DNA of 53,683 bases from Oligoflexales bacterium (GTDB taxonomy: Bacteria; Bdellovibrionota_B; Oligoflexia; Oligoflexales; JALZUQ01), in assembly GCA_023301465.1 (NCBI GenBank), contig JALZUQ010000055.1, forward strand, positions 1 to 53,683. The letters are read 5' to 3'. This document shows positions 34,435-44,190 of this stretch, piece by piece (within the stretch, counting starts at the first letter, position 1; the number at the start of each line of letters is the position of its first letter). The notes beneath the pieces are model-generated. The model was not told the origin of the DNA and did no database searches. It was given only the letters and a program-made list of their open reading frames with translations. The position numbers and the translations under genes are program-made.

Positions 34435-35085
34435 ATGTCTCCGATATATTCCTATATGATGATTTATTATAAGCAAAATCAGAAAGGCCTCAGTTTAATT
34501 GAGTTAATGGTCGTACTTGCTATTATAGGAATAATAGCAGCAATCGCTATTCCACGTTTTCAACTTTTTCAAGCGAAAGCTAGGCAATCTGAGGCAAAAA
34601 ATAATCTAAGTCATTTATTTACCTTAGAGCATTCATTTTACGGTGATAATGATGAATATGCAATGACTCCTCCTGTTGGTTACGGAATAACGAGTGGTAC
34701 AGGCGGCGACACAACTAATTGTAATCAGGATAATTTGATTGGGTTTAAATTAACTGACTGCAACAAAGTAAGGTATACTTACTTTGTTGCAGCTAGGGAT
34801 CCAAGCAGTTCAGGTTTTTCTACACCTGATCTGTTGTCTAACTACCTCCACTTTCGTGCAAATGCTATCAGTGGTTCAGACACTGCTCTTTCATGGCTAA
34901 CTGTCACTTTAGATCAGATTCGACATAACACCCACCCGTTGACTTCTGATAACTCAGGAAACAAAGTCTTTCCAGGTTGTTCCTTTGCAGATCATTGGGT
35001 GATGAATGATGATAAGAAATTAGAGAACTTAAGGGTGCTCGTAGGCTTAAGTTTTTTTGGCTCAGCAACTAGTAATTGTTTCTAG
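34435..35085 (+). CDS. Type IV pilin-like protein
   Basis: 216 residues. The leader ends QNQKG and is followed by LSLIELMVVLAIIGIIAAIAIPRF, the classical class III signal with cleavage after Gly18 and Glu5 of the mature protein (Leu instead of Phe at mature position 1). The helix continues into QAKARQSEAKNNLSHLFTLE, and the globular part has Cys pairs (NCNQDNLIGFKLTDCNK, FPGCS..SNCF) that may form a disulfide loop. ATG 34435 or the ATG pair at 34456/34459 could start; no good ribosome binding site is seen. No assembly genes are nearby, so it is an orphan major or minor pilin. Confidence 0.88.
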   Translation: MSPIYSYMMIYYKQNQKGLSLIELMVVLAIIGIIAAIAIPRFQLFQAKARQSEAKNNLSHLFTLEHSFYGDNDEYAMTPPVGYGITSGTGGDTTNCNQDNLIGFKLTDCNKVRYTYFVAARDPSSSGFSTPDLLSNYLHFRANAISGSDTALSWLTVTLDQIRHNTHPLTSDNSGNKVFPGCSFADHWVMNDDKKLENLRVLVGLSFFGSATSNCF

Positions 35086-35332
35086 GGTAGTTAAAGTTTA
35101 GTTGAAGCAATATCAACAAAATCGTTACTACAATACCGTGATATGTTTTTTGTATTCTTTCGACGAATTTACTTGAAAACTATAAAATAAGAATGAAATA
35201 AAAATATATGAGTTTAACATTTTAGATAACGAAGTCTTTTTTTTAAATATAATCAAAATCAACTTGAAAGCTGGCTGTATTGTCTTGTTTGCAATGAAAG
35301 AAAATAATCTAGAGGGTTATATAATGTTTTCG

Positions 35333-36583
35333 CTATGAATGTTTAAACCGTTTACCTTTTTCTTTGATGTTTTGATAGCCAGCTTTTCGCAGTCCATCAA
35401 CGATACTTTCTTTGTGCTTAGCATCCGTTGTTTCAATATCGCAAAAACAGTCTACTTCGTAGTAATCACTAGATGAGAAAGCTCGGTTATGTTCAATATC
35501 CAAAATATTTCCACCTAAGCTACCAATAGTTGTCAAAAGGTTTGCCAGTGAATTTGGTTTGTCAGGAATGGTGACAGCAACTCTTAGGTGTCTTCCGGTT
35601 TGTAAAAGTCCTCGACTGATAATTTTATCCACCAAATTAATATCAACATTACCACCAGAGATAATACTGACGACATTTTTATATGGGTGTTTATTGCCTT
35701 GGAAGTAATTTTTCATGGCAGCAACACTTGCGGCCCCAGCACCCTCTGCAAGGATGGTGTCTTTTTCTAGAAGCTCAAAGATAGTGAGTGCGATATCATT
35801 TTCTGTGACAAGTACAATCTCATCGACGAACTTTTTGATATAGCGGTCAGAAATTTCTTGATGCTGTTTAACGGCAATGCCGTCAGCAATAGTAGGTTTG
35901 ATAATTTGATGAACTTGACTAGCTTCAGGGTGGTTTTCCTCTACAAAACTATTGAAAACATTAGGGTAGTAGCGTGTTTGAACGCCTATAATTTTAGCTT
36001 TACTGCCAATTTGCTTGAGGTATGCAGACACACCGCTGATAAGACCGCCACCACCAATTGGCACAAAGACAATATCACACGTATCGAGTTGTTGTTTTAG
36101 TTCAAGCCCTACACTAGCTTGACCCATGATGACATCTCGGTTTGCAAATGCATGAACTAGATAAGCATTATGTTCTTTTGCAAACTCTTCCGCAGAGATA
36201 AACGCATCATCAAATGTCATGCCACCAAGCCGGACATTCGCTCCAAATTTTTTGGTGGAATTCACTTTTTTAAGAGGAGTGGCACTTGGCATAAAAATAG
36301 TAGCAGGGAGCCCTTTTGCTTGGCATATTCTGGCAACACCTTGTGCGTGGTTACCAGCACTTGCGGCGGTAATCGAAATGTTTTCTTTTATTGGTAGAAT
36401 AGCAGAAGCTGCTCCTCTGATCTTAAAGGACCCTGTAAAATTCAGGTTTTCTAGTTTAAGGAAAACGTTTCTTCCAATAAGTTCTGAGTAATGCATAGAC
36501 TGATAAAGGGGAGTTTTATAAATATATGGTTTTATTATTTGATAACGTTCTTCAACTTCTTTTGTTGAGATAAAATCACTCAT
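35333..36583 (-). CDS. ilvA: Threonine dehydratase (threonine ammonia-lyase) with ACT domain
   Basis: 416 residues. A PLP enzyme that deaminates threonine to 2-oxobutyrate. TGSFKIRGA carries the PLP lysine (Lys54), SAGNHAQGVA the substrate loop and PIGGGGLISG the phosphate-binding glycine loop. The C-terminal 90 residues (LRVAVTIPDKPNSLANLLTTIGSLGGNILDI) are a single ACT domain, as in the roughly 400-residue TdcB/IlvA type rather than the 510-residue IlvA with two. AGAGGAG lies upstream of the start, 12 bases after the HAMP gene stop. 2-Oxobutyrate can feed isoleucine synthesis or propionyl-CoA, which fits the nearby mcm. Confidence 0.93.
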   Translation of the reverse strand: MSDFISTKEVEERYQIIKPYIYKTPLYQSMHYSELIGRNVFLKLENLNFTGSFKIRGAASAILPIKENISITAASAGNHAQGVARICQAKGLPATIFMPSATPLKKVNSTKKFGANVRLGGMTFDDAFISAEEFAKEHNAYLVHAFANRDVIMGQASVGLELKQQLDTCDIVFVPIGGGGLISGVSAYLKQIGSKAKIIGVQTRYYPNVFNSFVEENHPEASQVHQIIKPTIADGIAVKQHQEISDRYIKKFVDEIVLVTENDIALTIFELLEKDTILAEGAGAASVAAMKNYFQGNKHPYKNVVSIISGGNVDINLVDKIISRGLLQTGRHLRVAVTIPDKPNSLANLLTTIGSLGGNILDIEHNRAFSSSDYYEVDCFCDIETTDAKHKESIVDGLRKAGYQNIKEKGKRFKHS

Positions 36584-36595
36584 ATCGTGCTCCTC

Positions 36596-37837
36596 TTATG
36601 CAACCCCGTCCACTTCTATTTCAATATCATCTATTTGGCGTTTAATTTCAATCATAGAGATGCTAGCTGGTGTTTTCTTGATATCTAATCCAGTGGTTTT
36701 TTTAAGGTGACGATAGGTAGATAAGTTGCATAACACAGGGTTTTTTGAATTGACTAATGTGTAACTTGAAAAAATCATACGGTTGATTTTTTCAAGAGGG
36801 ATTTTTGATTTCGAAACATCTGCAGCAGCAAGTGATTGCCTAGTATTATTAGTTTGAACGAGGGAGAAATCCTTGTCATCATCTTCTATAAATATAGGTG
36901 TGAGGTGGTTGATAATCTCAAAATATTCTCTTGCAAAATCAATATGAATAAATGAAAGACTGCAAAGGCTTTCTTCAACAATTTCTTCGTGTTTATCAAA
37001 TGTAGTTCTGATCACTTCATTGATGGTAGAAGATATAAATCTATTGTTGCCTTCAAATATTTCATCCATTTTATCTTCGATAGATTGAGAAAGTTCAATG
37101 ATGCCTTCGCAGGCAGAGCCAGACATGTTTTTAGGTGTCATACTCCAGATAATATAATTATTCTCGTCGATCCATTTCATGCCCCAAACCAGTAAATCGT
37201 TTTGAGCAATGAGGGGGTTTAAAACGTACCCATTCAAAAATCTTCTCTCGTTGAGCCGTTTTGTTTCGATGTGTTGTACGATCATTTTTTGAGCTTGCTT
37301 GCTACGGTTGTCTTCAACAATAGAGTCAATATAACCTTGCAGGTTTTTGCCGAAATTGTTCGTTAGGACATGAATAGCTGTTAATTCATCATGGCCTTCT
37401 AGTTTTTGCCTGTGGTTAAAATCACCCTCTGAAAAAGCAGCTATTTGATTCATTGTTTTTCGTATTCTTGTATTTAAGTTTTCAATAAAAACGATGGTTG
37501 CACTCATGAAGGCAGTTAAAATTAATGAGATGACTAATAGCCAGCGAGTGTTGGTTTCGTTGTGAATTGTAATGAGTTCGTTATTTGTGAGGTTGTTTTT
37601 TTCTGGTTCGAAAAGTTGAAAATAATTTGTTTTGATAGAAAGCTCAGACTCAAAATCTGAAAGATTTTCATATGTTTGTAGATCAATTGGGTTTTGATTT
37701 AAGATCTTGTTGAGTTTTTTTCTGTTTTTTTCGCTATAGTCCCACTGCATGCCAATGATCAAGACTGAGAAAGTCAGGCATATTGCTAGCGTCATTAGGA
37801 ATTTAATGCGAATTCCGGTCATATAAAAAACATCCAT
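36596..37837 (-). CDS. HAMP-domain membrane protein with possible inactive PP2C-like domain
   Basis: 413 residues. TM1 at about 10-29, a periplasmic part of about 70 residues and TM2 (WLLVISLILTAFMSATIVFI, about 99-118) lead into a HAMP domain (NTRIRKTMNQIAAFSEGDF to about 175). The remaining 235 residues have no kinase, GGDEF or methyl-accepting signature. Their pattern (LLVWGMKWIDENNYIIWSMTPKNMSG, then SLSFIHIDFAREYFEIINHLTP, then NRMIFSSYTLVNSKN) resembles a SpoIIE-type phosphatase without the metal-binding aspartates; this is a reading by eye. It probably forms a transcript with the dehydratase gene. Confidence 0.6.
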   Translation of the reverse strand: MDVFYMTGIRIKFLMTLAICLTFSVLIIGMQWDYSEKNRKKLNKILNQNPIDLQTYENLSDFESELSIKTNYFQLFEPEKNNLTNNELITIHNETNTRWLLVISLILTAFMSATIVFIENLNTRIRKTMNQIAAFSEGDFNHRQKLEGHDELTAIHVLTNNFGKNLQGYIDSIVEDNRSKQAQKMIVQHIETKRLNERRFLNGYVLNPLIAQNDLLVWGMKWIDENNYIIWSMTPKNMSGSACEGIIELSQSIEDKMDEIFEGNNRFISSTINEVIRTTFDKHEEIVEESLCSLSFIHIDFAREYFEIINHLTPIFIEDDDKDFSLVQTNNTRQSLAAADVSKSKIPLEKINRMIFSSYTLVNSKNPVLCNLSTYRHLKKTTGLDIKKTPASISMIEIKRQIDDIEIEVDGVA

Positions 37838-37907
37838 TTTTTCTTATTTATCGGTAAATGGCGAAAACCCTAGAGTTGTATGGAATTTGTTAAACAAGAG
37901 CCCGCTT

Positions 37908-38279
37908 TTAAGAGTCTGTATTTTCTAGCTTTTCTTGCCATTTTGAGCGTTTATAAAATTTTCCACGAAACTCTCTTTGATTGGGGTTTTCAATAAGAAA
38001 ACCTGCTCCTAGGTGATTGTCGTTCCACTCAATGTGGCAGCCTTCCATGAACTGGAGGCTTTTCTTATCTATAATAACTTTTGTGTCGTTGGTGAGTGAC
38101 CATTGTTTATCTTGTTTCTCTACAAAATCATCAAAGCATAAACCATATGAGAAACCATCACAATGCTTGCCTTCAACGTATAATCTAACAGCAGAGAATT
38201 TCTTATAATCACTTGTTTGGCGTAAGTCAGAAATTTTATCTAATGCATTTTCTGAAAATTCAAATGGATGTTGATTCAT
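37908..38279 (-). CDS. HesB/IscA-like protein lacking the C-terminal Cys pair
   Basis: 123 residues with the A-type carrier fold: FSENALDKISDL, LYVEGKHCDGFSYGLCFDD (first conserved Cys at 40), DTKVIIDKKSLQFMEG and LGAGFLIENPN. The usual CGCG motif after ENPN is replaced by QREFRGKFYKR, so two of the three cluster ligands are absent. It overlaps meaB by 20 bases at the end of the mcm operon. It may bind something other than an Fe-S cluster, or be a helper of the B12 enzyme; both are inference. Confidence 0.8.
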   Translation of the reverse strand: MNQHPFEFSENALDKISDLRQTSDYKKFSAVRLYVEGKHCDGFSYGLCFDDFVEKQDKQWSLTNDTKVIIDKKSLQFMEGCHIEWNDNHLGAGFLIENPNQREFRGKFYKRSKWQEKLENTDS

Positions 38280-39216
38280 CTTTTAATATTCCTTTAATCA
38301 TTTTTTTGATTTTAAGTGGTAGATGATCATTGGAATCATCCAAGTCTTTTTTGTTGTAACGGTTTTCAAAGAGTTGTCTTAGTTGATGATCTACTTCAAA
38401 TTGAAACCAATTTTCTAATTGTTTTTTTCTGGTTATTTTAAGCTCACCAGACTCAAATTTCGTTTTAAATCCAATTTCTAATATATTTAATAGCTTTTCT
38501 ACAGAAGATTGATTTTCAGAACTAGTTAAAAGAAGTTTAGTGTTTTTCTCCATAATGTGAAAAACCTGTTTTAACTGTCTTAGGGTTTTCTCTGCTGAAG
38601 TTTTTAGATCGCCATCATGTTTATTTATAGCAACGATATCTGGTAGTTCTAGTACACCCTTTTTTAATCCCTGTAGTTGATCGCCGCTTGCTGGTAAATA
38701 AAGGAGTAAGAACATGTCACAAATAGAGTGAACAAGAAATTCAGATTGCCCCACACCAACGGTTTCAATAAAAATCCACTCATAGCCAGCAGCTTCACAA
38801 ACCCGAATAGACTCTCTTGTAGCTCTGTGAATGCCCCCAAACTGTAGCCTGCTTGGCGATGGTCTTACATAGACATCTGGGTGGCTCGCAATGTCTATCA
38901 TGCGAGTTTTGTCTGCTAGTATACTTCCTCCAGAAACCGGAGAACTTGGATCAACAGCGAGTACTGCGACTTTTTGCTGGTTTGTAGTAATGAGCTTGCA
39001 CAGTTGATTTAGCATAGTAGACTTACCAACACCGGGAGGTCCGCTTACACCGACGCGTTTGCTGTGCATAACCTGTGGAAGATAATTAAAAACCTCAGAA
39101 ATAAACTCTTCGTTCCGTTGCTTTTTTTCTAGCTCGGTAATGAATCTAGCAATATAGCTTTTTTTACCTTCACAAATTTGTTTGGCAGTTTCTTTTACGT
39201 CTTTAAGGTGGTTCAT
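38260..39216 (-). CDS. meaB: Methylmalonyl-CoA mutase GTPase chaperone MeaB/ArgK
   Basis: 318 residues. A SIMIBI G protein that loads and protects the B12 cofactor of the mutase. P-loop GVSGPPGVGKSTM near 58, AVDPSSPVSGGSILADKTRM, FIETVGVGQSE (switch) and VAINKHDGD (NKxD-like specificity motif, with His at the third position). It overlaps the mutase stop by one base and the HesB-like start by 20, so the three genes are one operon. Confidence 0.95.
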   Translation of the reverse strand: MNHLKDVKETAKQICEGKKSYIARFITELEKKQRNEEFISEVFNYLPQVMHSKRVGVSGPPGVGKSTMLNQLCKLITTNQQKVAVLAVDPSSPVSGGSILADKTRMIDIASHPDVYVRPSPSRLQFGGIHRATRESIRVCEAAGYEWIFIETVGVGQSEFLVHSICDMFLLLYLPASGDQLQGLKKGVLELPDIVAINKHDGDLKTSAEKTLRQLKQVFHIMEKNTKLLLTSSENQSSVEKLLNILEIGFKTKFESGELKITRKKQLENWFQFEVDHQLRQLFENRYNKKDLDDSNDHLPLKIKKMIKGILKDESTSI

Positions 39217-41351
39217 TATTTATCCAAATAAAACTGCATTACTTTTTGAGCACATTCAGTTACTGGTGTGCCGGGTCCAAAGATTTCGGCAACGCCCATA
39301 TCTTTTAGTTTTTGATAGTCTGCAGGTGGGATGATCCCCCCTACTATAATATCTATATGTTCACTGTTTTCTTTTTTGAGAGCAGCTAAAACCTTTGGAA
39401 CAAGAGACATGTGGCCAGCGGCTTGAGAAGAAATCCCAATAAAATGGACATCGTTATCAATCGCTTGTCTGGCGACCTCTTCAGGAGTTTGAAAAAGTGC
39501 CCCAAGATCTACGTCAAACCCTACATCTGCAAACCCAGAAGCAATTACTTTTGCTCCACGGTCATGACCATCTTGGCCAATTTTCGCTACCAATATCCTG
39601 GGTGGTCTTCCTGCTTTTTCAGAAAATTTTTGGACAAGATTCTTTAGTTCAGACATTTTATCGCCACCGTCAACTTTATTGTGTGTATTCATGTAAACAG
39701 ATCTTGAGATGCTGAAGTTTTCTCTGTGTCTACCGAAAATATTTTCGAGAGCTAAGGAAACCTCACCGATGGTTGCTCTTTCTTTGATTGCGTTAACAGC
39801 AAGTGAAAGAAGGTTGCCGTTTTTGTTTTTTGCAGCAGACTCTAGTGCTAAAAGAGATTGGTTTACTTTTTCTTGGTTTCGGTTTTGTTTGGTTTTTTTG
39901 AGTTTTTTTATTTGCTCGTCACGAACAGCAACATTATCGATCTCACGAACTTCGATTGGTTTTTGATCTTTTACAATGTGCTTATTAACACCAACAATTG
40001 TTTCTTTGTTGCTGTCTATTCTTGCTTGTTTTCGAGTAGCTGCTGCTTCAATTTTACTTTGAGGGAAGCCATTTTCTATGGCCTTTGTCATGCCTCCCAT
40101 TTCATTGACTTCTTTGATGATTTCGCGAGCTTGCTTAACCATATCTAAAGTCATGCTTTCCATGAAGTAGCTTCCGCCAAATGGGTCGACGCTGTAAGTG
40201 ATATCTGTTTCTTCTTCAAGGATGATCTGAGTATTGCGGGCAATTCTTGCTGAAAGCTCTGTTGGTAGTCCAACAGCTTCATCAAAAGAGTTTGTGTGTA
40301 AAGATTGCGTTCCACCAAGAACGGCAGCCATTGCTTCAACAGTGGTTCTGACAATATTATTGTAGGGGTCCTGTTCAGTTAGGGTGTACCCAGATGTTTG
40401 GCAATGAGTTCTCAACATGGAAGACTTTGGGTTTTTAGGTTTGAATTCATTGATTAACTCAGCCCAAAGAGTTCGTGCAGCTCTGAGCTTAGCAACCTCT
40501 TGAAGAAAGTTCATACCAATACAAAAGAAAAAAGAAAGTCTCGGTGCAAATGCATCAATATCCAAGCCTTTTTCGAGTGCTGTTTTTACGTATTCATACC
40601 CGTCTGCAAGGGTGAAGGCTAATTCTAGTATGGGACTCGCACCTGCTTCTTGCATGTGATAACCGCTAATACTAATACTATTAAATCTTGGCATCTCAGT
40701 TGCTGTGTATTCAATAATGTCAGAAATAATTTTCATAGATGGAGTAGGTGGGTAGATATAGGTGTTTCTGACCATATACTCTTTCAGGATATCGTTTTGA
40801 ATGGTGCCTGAAAGCTTTTCTTTAGAAACCCCCGATTCTTCAGCGGCAACAATATAAGCTGCTAAGATAGGGAGTACTGCTCCATTCATGGTCATAGAAA
40901 CACTCACGGAGTCCAAAGGTATGTCTTGAAATAACACCTTCATGTCATCCACGCTGTCAATCGCAACACCTGCTTTACCAACATCACCTTCTACGCGAGG
41001 ATGATCAGAGTCATACCCTCGGTGTGTTGCTAAATCAAAAGCAATGGAGAGACCTTTTTGGCCAGCTGCCAATGCTTTTTTATAAAACTTATTAGATTCT
41101 TCAGCAGTGGAAAACCCAGCATACTGGCGAATCGTCCACGGCCTATAAGTGTACATGGTACTTCTAGGGCCTCTCGTAAAAGGAGCTTTTCCGGGAATAG
41201 ACTGCTCATAGTTTCGAGATTGTAGATCATCATGAGTGTACAACGGTTGGTATTCAATACCGTCTTCTCCCTCTTTCTTGAGAGAGTCCAGAGGTTTTCC
41301 TTTAAGGTCTGTAGTTGCTTGCTCGGACCATTTTTTCTTTAATTCATCCAT
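39216..41351 (-). CDS. mcmA: Methylmalonyl-CoA mutase, catalytic chain with B12 domain
   Basis: 711 residues. It interconverts methylmalonyl-CoA and succinyl-CoA. The TIM-barrel part has [13 protein letters not shown] (active-site Tyr), [19 protein letters not shown] and [13 protein letters not shown] (active-site His). The C-terminal cobalamin domain has [13 protein letters not shown] (the cobalt-binding His of DxHxxG near 594) and the GGIIPPADY strand. Length and motifs match the large-chain or homomeric enzyme; no small subunit gene is next to it. meaB and a HesB-like gene follow in the operon. Confidence 0.97.
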   Translation of the reverse strand: MDELKKKWSEQATTDLKGKPLDSLKKEGEDGIEYQPLYTHDDLQSRNYEQSIPGKAPFTRGPRSTMYTYRPWTIRQYAGFSTAEESNKFYKKALAAGQKGLSIAFDLATHRGYDSDHPRVEGDVGKAGVAIDSVDDMKVLFQDIPLDSVSVSMTMNGAVLPILAAYIVAAEESGVSKEKLSGTIQNDILKEYMVRNTYIYPPTPSMKIISDIIEYTATEMPRFNSISISGYHMQEAGASPILELAFTLADGYEYVKTALEKGLDIDAFAPRLSFFFCIGMNFLQEVAKLRAARTLWAELINEFKPKNPKSSMLRTHCQTSGYTLTEQDPYNNIVRTTVEAMAAVLGGTQSLHTNSFDEAVGLPTELSARIARNTQIILEEETDITYSVDPFGGSYFMESMTLDMVKQAREIIKEVNEMGGMTKAIENGFPQSKIEAAATRKQARIDSNKETIVGVNKHIVKDQKPIEVREIDNVAVRDEQIKKLKKTKQNRNQEKVNQSLLALESAAKNKNGNLLSLAVNAIKERATIGEVSLALENIFGRHRENFSISRSVYMNTHNKVDGGDKMSELKNLVQKFSEKAGRPPRILVAKIGQDGHDRGAKVIASGFADVGFDVDLGALFQTPEEVARQAIDNDVHFIGISSQAAGHMSLVPKVLAALKKENSEHIDIIVGGIIPPADYQKLKDMGVAEIFGPGTPVTECAQKVMQFYLDK

Positions 41352-41478
41352 GCCAAGAAACTAGCAAATAATGAATCATGATTCTATGGGTGAAAGACTC
41401 AGTCAAAAATCACCCAAAACGAGAAACTTTTCTGAGTCATAACATGCTGTAATTTATGAATTTAATAATAAAAATTGT

Positions 41479-41493
41479 GGTTTTTATAAAACC
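41479..41493. repeat. Palindrome upstream of the cyclic-nucleotide-domain regulator
   Basis: GGTTTT-TAT-AAAACC is a perfect inverted repeat 57 bases before the regulator start in the mcm divergent region. Its place suits an operator, perhaps autoregulatory. It is A/T-rich, so chance is possible. Confidence 0.3.
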
Positions 41494-41549
41494 TTTAAAG
41501 CCAGGACCCCAATTTAGCGATTTAGATAAAGAGATTAGAGGAGTTCGTA

Positions 41550-42626
41550 ATGGCTAAGATCATATCATTTCAATCTATGAAGTCTGACCTTGATTTCAAA
41601 ACCGAGAAGGTAGACTTTTCAAAAGACTCGGTTTTGTTTCAAGAAGGAGACACCGGTGGAGACCTTTTCTTTTTAAAGAAGGGTTTGATTGAAATTTATC
41701 AAATAAGAGATGAAGAGGAAATTATTCTAGCCCAGATTGGTCCGGGTGAGGTGATTGGCTCATTGACATTTTTAACAGATGAGAAACGATTTGCAAGTGC
41801 ACGTGCTCTTACAGATATCGAGACAGAAGTAGTGTATCAAAAAAATGTAAGTGGATTGATTAAGTCAATTCCTCCTTGGTTAGAAACGGTTATTAAAGAT
41901 TTTGTGCTTCGTATTCAACATATGAATAGAAAGTATAGAGATGCCAGGAAACTAATTAGTAAATATGACGCTCAAAAACGTTCAAGATTAAACTTATCAA
42001 AACAAGTAGCGAATGGAGTCAATGTCATGGCGTATATGATGCCATCCACAAATGATTCAAATCCTCCTGACAAAATTGAGCTAAGTTTTTTATGTGCTAG
42101 GTTAGCAAAAATTATTGGTCAAAAAGAACAAAATATCATGCAGATTTTAAAAGTTTTTGAGCAAGTCGATTTGATCAAGGTTGAAAGAAAAGGAGCTCAA
42201 AAACTGATATCTGAAAATGATTTGCTGAGTTTGCAGAATTATGTTGAATACATTAATCAAACGAATATTTTGTATCAAAGATCTAATAATCAGCTTTTAA
42301 ATTCTGATGACCACAGGGTGTTACTAGGTATTTCAAAAATTGCAAAATTTTTGAATTATGATCCGTACACTAGAGTTGAAATGTCACTTGACCGTTTAGA
42401 GGATTGTTTTAACAAGGTTCAAGTGGGATCAATTAATTGGCCTACTGTTTTTAAGGCGGAAAAGCTTTTAGTAGTAGAAATAGACAAAAGCGAGAAAACG
42501 AAAATCATCAAGTTTAAACCCATAGAAGTCGCAAGGTTTATTCAATACGACATTGCACGTCAGCGGTTTGAAAACTCCAATATAGAATTAGAAGAAGCTC
42601 AGATTCAATCTTTGCTAGCATATTAA
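41550..42626 (+). CDS. Crp/Fnr-like protein with cyclic-nucleotide-binding domain
   Basis: 358 residues. The N-terminal cNMP-binding domain (about 20-120) has VLFQEGDTGGDLFFLKKGLIEIY and GPGEVIGSLTFLTDEKRFASARALTD. A helical part (VLRIQHMNRKYRDARKLIS) precedes a winged-helix-like region (ELSFLCARLAKIIGQKEQNIMQILKVFEQVDLIKVERKG). A second such region at about 250-340 makes it longer than Crp. GAGGAG is just upstream. It is divergent from mcm and converges on mqnC with only 5 bases between. Confidence 0.82.
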   Translation: MAKIISFQSMKSDLDFKTEKVDFSKDSVLFQEGDTGGDLFFLKKGLIEIYQIRDEEEIILAQIGPGEVIGSLTFLTDEKRFASARALTDIETEVVYQKNVSGLIKSIPPWLETVIKDFVLRIQHMNRKYRDARKLISKYDAQKRSRLNLSKQVANGVNVMAYMMPSTNDSNPPDKIELSFLCARLAKIIGQKEQNIMQILKVFEQVDLIKVERKGAQKLISENDLLSLQNYVEYINQTNILYQRSNNQLLNSDDHRVLLGISKIAKFLNYDPYTRVEMSLDRLEDCFNKVQVGSINWPTVFKAEKLLVVEIDKSEKTKIIKFKPIEVARFIQYDIARQRFENSNIELEEAQIQSLLAY

Positions 42627-42631
42627 AGTTC

Positions 42632-43684
42632 TTATTGAACTCTTAACGGTGCTCTCTTGATGGGTGTTACTCCAATTTTTTGAGCCTGCTCAAGAATTTC
42701 TTCAAAGTTTTTGTTGATGGTAGCTCCTGCTTTTTCTGTTACTTCATCCTCTGTGGGTAAATCAAAATCATTAGCACCGTAGTGAAGCCCTTCAAGCCCT
42801 TTTTCATTTTGAGTGAGAACAGAAGTCCTGATAGTTTTAAAGTTATCAAGGAAAATACGGCAAATACCCAGCCATCGTAAATATTCAGTTGCATGAATTT
42901 CTTTGCCGCCAAGCTCAGTATTATAAGGTTTGTAAGTCCATAAGAGAAAGCTCGGAAGTTTTCTGGGAGTAGAGTCTTGAAAATCCCTTAGTTTTTCTAA
43001 GTGATTTAATCTTTCTTCAAGTGTTTCATCAAACCCGATAACCATGGTGGCCGTAGATCCAATTTTAGCATCCAAGATTGCACGTTGTGCATCATAATAA
43101 TCATCTACTTTAAATTTTCCGGGACTGTGTCTCATGCGAAAAGCATCGTCAAGAATTTCTGCACCACCACCGGTGACCCATTTAGAGCCTTGCTCTCTCA
43201 AAATCTTTGCACCTTCTTCGTAGCTTAGCTTGGAGAGTTTGCAAGAAAACATAAACTCGGCAACCGTCATTCCATAAAATTCCATGCTGTTGCCATACTT
43301 CTCACGAATTTGTTGGAAGAGGGTGGCGTAATCTTGAATCTTAAGCTTTGGGTGAAAGCCTCCGTTGAAACTGACAAGTTGACCGCCAATCTCTAAAAAC
43401 TGGTCAATTCGGTCGCAGATTTGATTGAAGGTTAGTAAGTATGTGCCTTCTTGGTGTGGGAGTCTATAAAAAGCACAGTAGTCGCATTTAGCCACACAAA
43501 TATTCGTGTAATTAATGATTCCCATAATAAGGTAAGTAGCTGAATCTTCAGGGTGAAACCGCTTCTTGGTGATGCTTGCAAGAGAGCTTATCTCAGGGAG
43601 GCTGGCATTTTCATAAGCCCACCTCACATCATCACGGCTAAGTCGTTGATTGGACGCTACTTTTTCTTTAATGATTTCTAGCAT
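42632..43684 (-). CDS. mqnC: Cyclic dehypoxanthinyl futalosine synthase
   Basis: 350 residues from ATG 43684; the frame is open further upstream but overlaps the rplS leader. A radical SAM enzyme of the futalosine menaquinone pathway. The cluster motif is CVAKCDYCAFYRLP (CxxxCxxC, near 62). Other family segments are YLIMGIINYTNIC, QLVSFNGGFHPKLKI, GAEILDDAFR, STATMVIGFDETLEERLNHL and the C-terminal LHYGANDFDLPTEDEVTEKAG. SRDDVRWAYENA near the start is also typical. It is divergent from rplS. Confidence 0.93.
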   Translation of the reverse strand: MLEIIKEKVASNQRLSRDDVRWAYENASLPEISSLASITKKRFHPEDSATYLIMGIINYTNICVAKCDYCAFYRLPHQEGTYLLTFNQICDRIDQFLEIGGQLVSFNGGFHPKLKIQDYATLFQQIREKYGNSMEFYGMTVAEFMFSCKLSKLSYEEGAKILREQGSKWVTGGGAEILDDAFRMRHSPGKFKVDDYYDAQRAILDAKIGSTATMVIGFDETLEERLNHLEKLRDFQDSTPRKLPSFLLWTYKPYNTELGGKEIHATEYLRWLGICRIFLDNFKTIRTSVLTQNEKGLEGLHYGANDFDLPTEDEVTEKAGATINKNFEEILEQAQKIGVTPIKRAPLRVQ

Positions 43685-43794
43685 GATGTCTGTACCCTGC
43701 AATGGACAAATGGTTGCTCTCTTCTTAAAAGTTGTATACAACGTATTCTTACGTGGGTAAACTCGCCCGTCAGAAGATTTGTAGGAAACGTACC

Positions 43795-44190
43795 ATGAGA
43801 TCACCATTAATTGAAAAGTTTGAAGCAAAACAACTAAAAGATACCAAAGCACTACCAGAGTTTAGACCTGGTGATACGGTAAAGGTTCATTATAAAATTC
43901 GTGAAGGAAGCGGCGAAAAAGCAAAGTTTCGTATTCAGGTATTCCAAGGTGTTGTTCTTCGCCGTAAACGTGGAAAGATTGATGGTACTTTTACAGTACG
44001 TAAGATCTCTGCAGGTAACGTTGGTGTTGAGCGTGTATTTCCATTTTGCTCACCTTACATTGATAAAATCGACGTGATTGCTTCAGGTATCGTAAGAAGA
44101 TCAAGACTATACTACTTACGTGAGCTATCAGGTAAAGCAGCACGTATTAAGAGTAAATTTGTAGGTCAATCTAAATCTAAGGACGCATAG
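43795..44190 (+). CDS. rplS: 50S ribosomal protein L19
   Basis: 131 residues from ATG 43795, placed by TAGGAAAC; the frame is open to 43732. Conserved parts: [63 protein letters not shown] and [19 protein letters not shown]. rpsP, rimM and trmD, usual neighbours, are absent here. It converges on yraN, with overlapping ends, and its terminator lies inside yraN. Confidence 0.96.
   Translation: MRSPLIEKFEAKQLKDTKALPEFRPGDTVKVHYKIREGSGEKAKFRIQVFQGVVLRRKRGKIDGTFTVRKISAGNVGVERVFPFCSPYIDKIDVIASGIVRRSRLYYLRELSGKAARIKSKFVGQSKSKDA

Noticed and set aside
39411-40148. Several plus-strand frames inside the mutase gene
   Set aside because: They are antisense to a full-length, motif-complete methylmalonyl-CoA mutase and lack ribosome binding sites.
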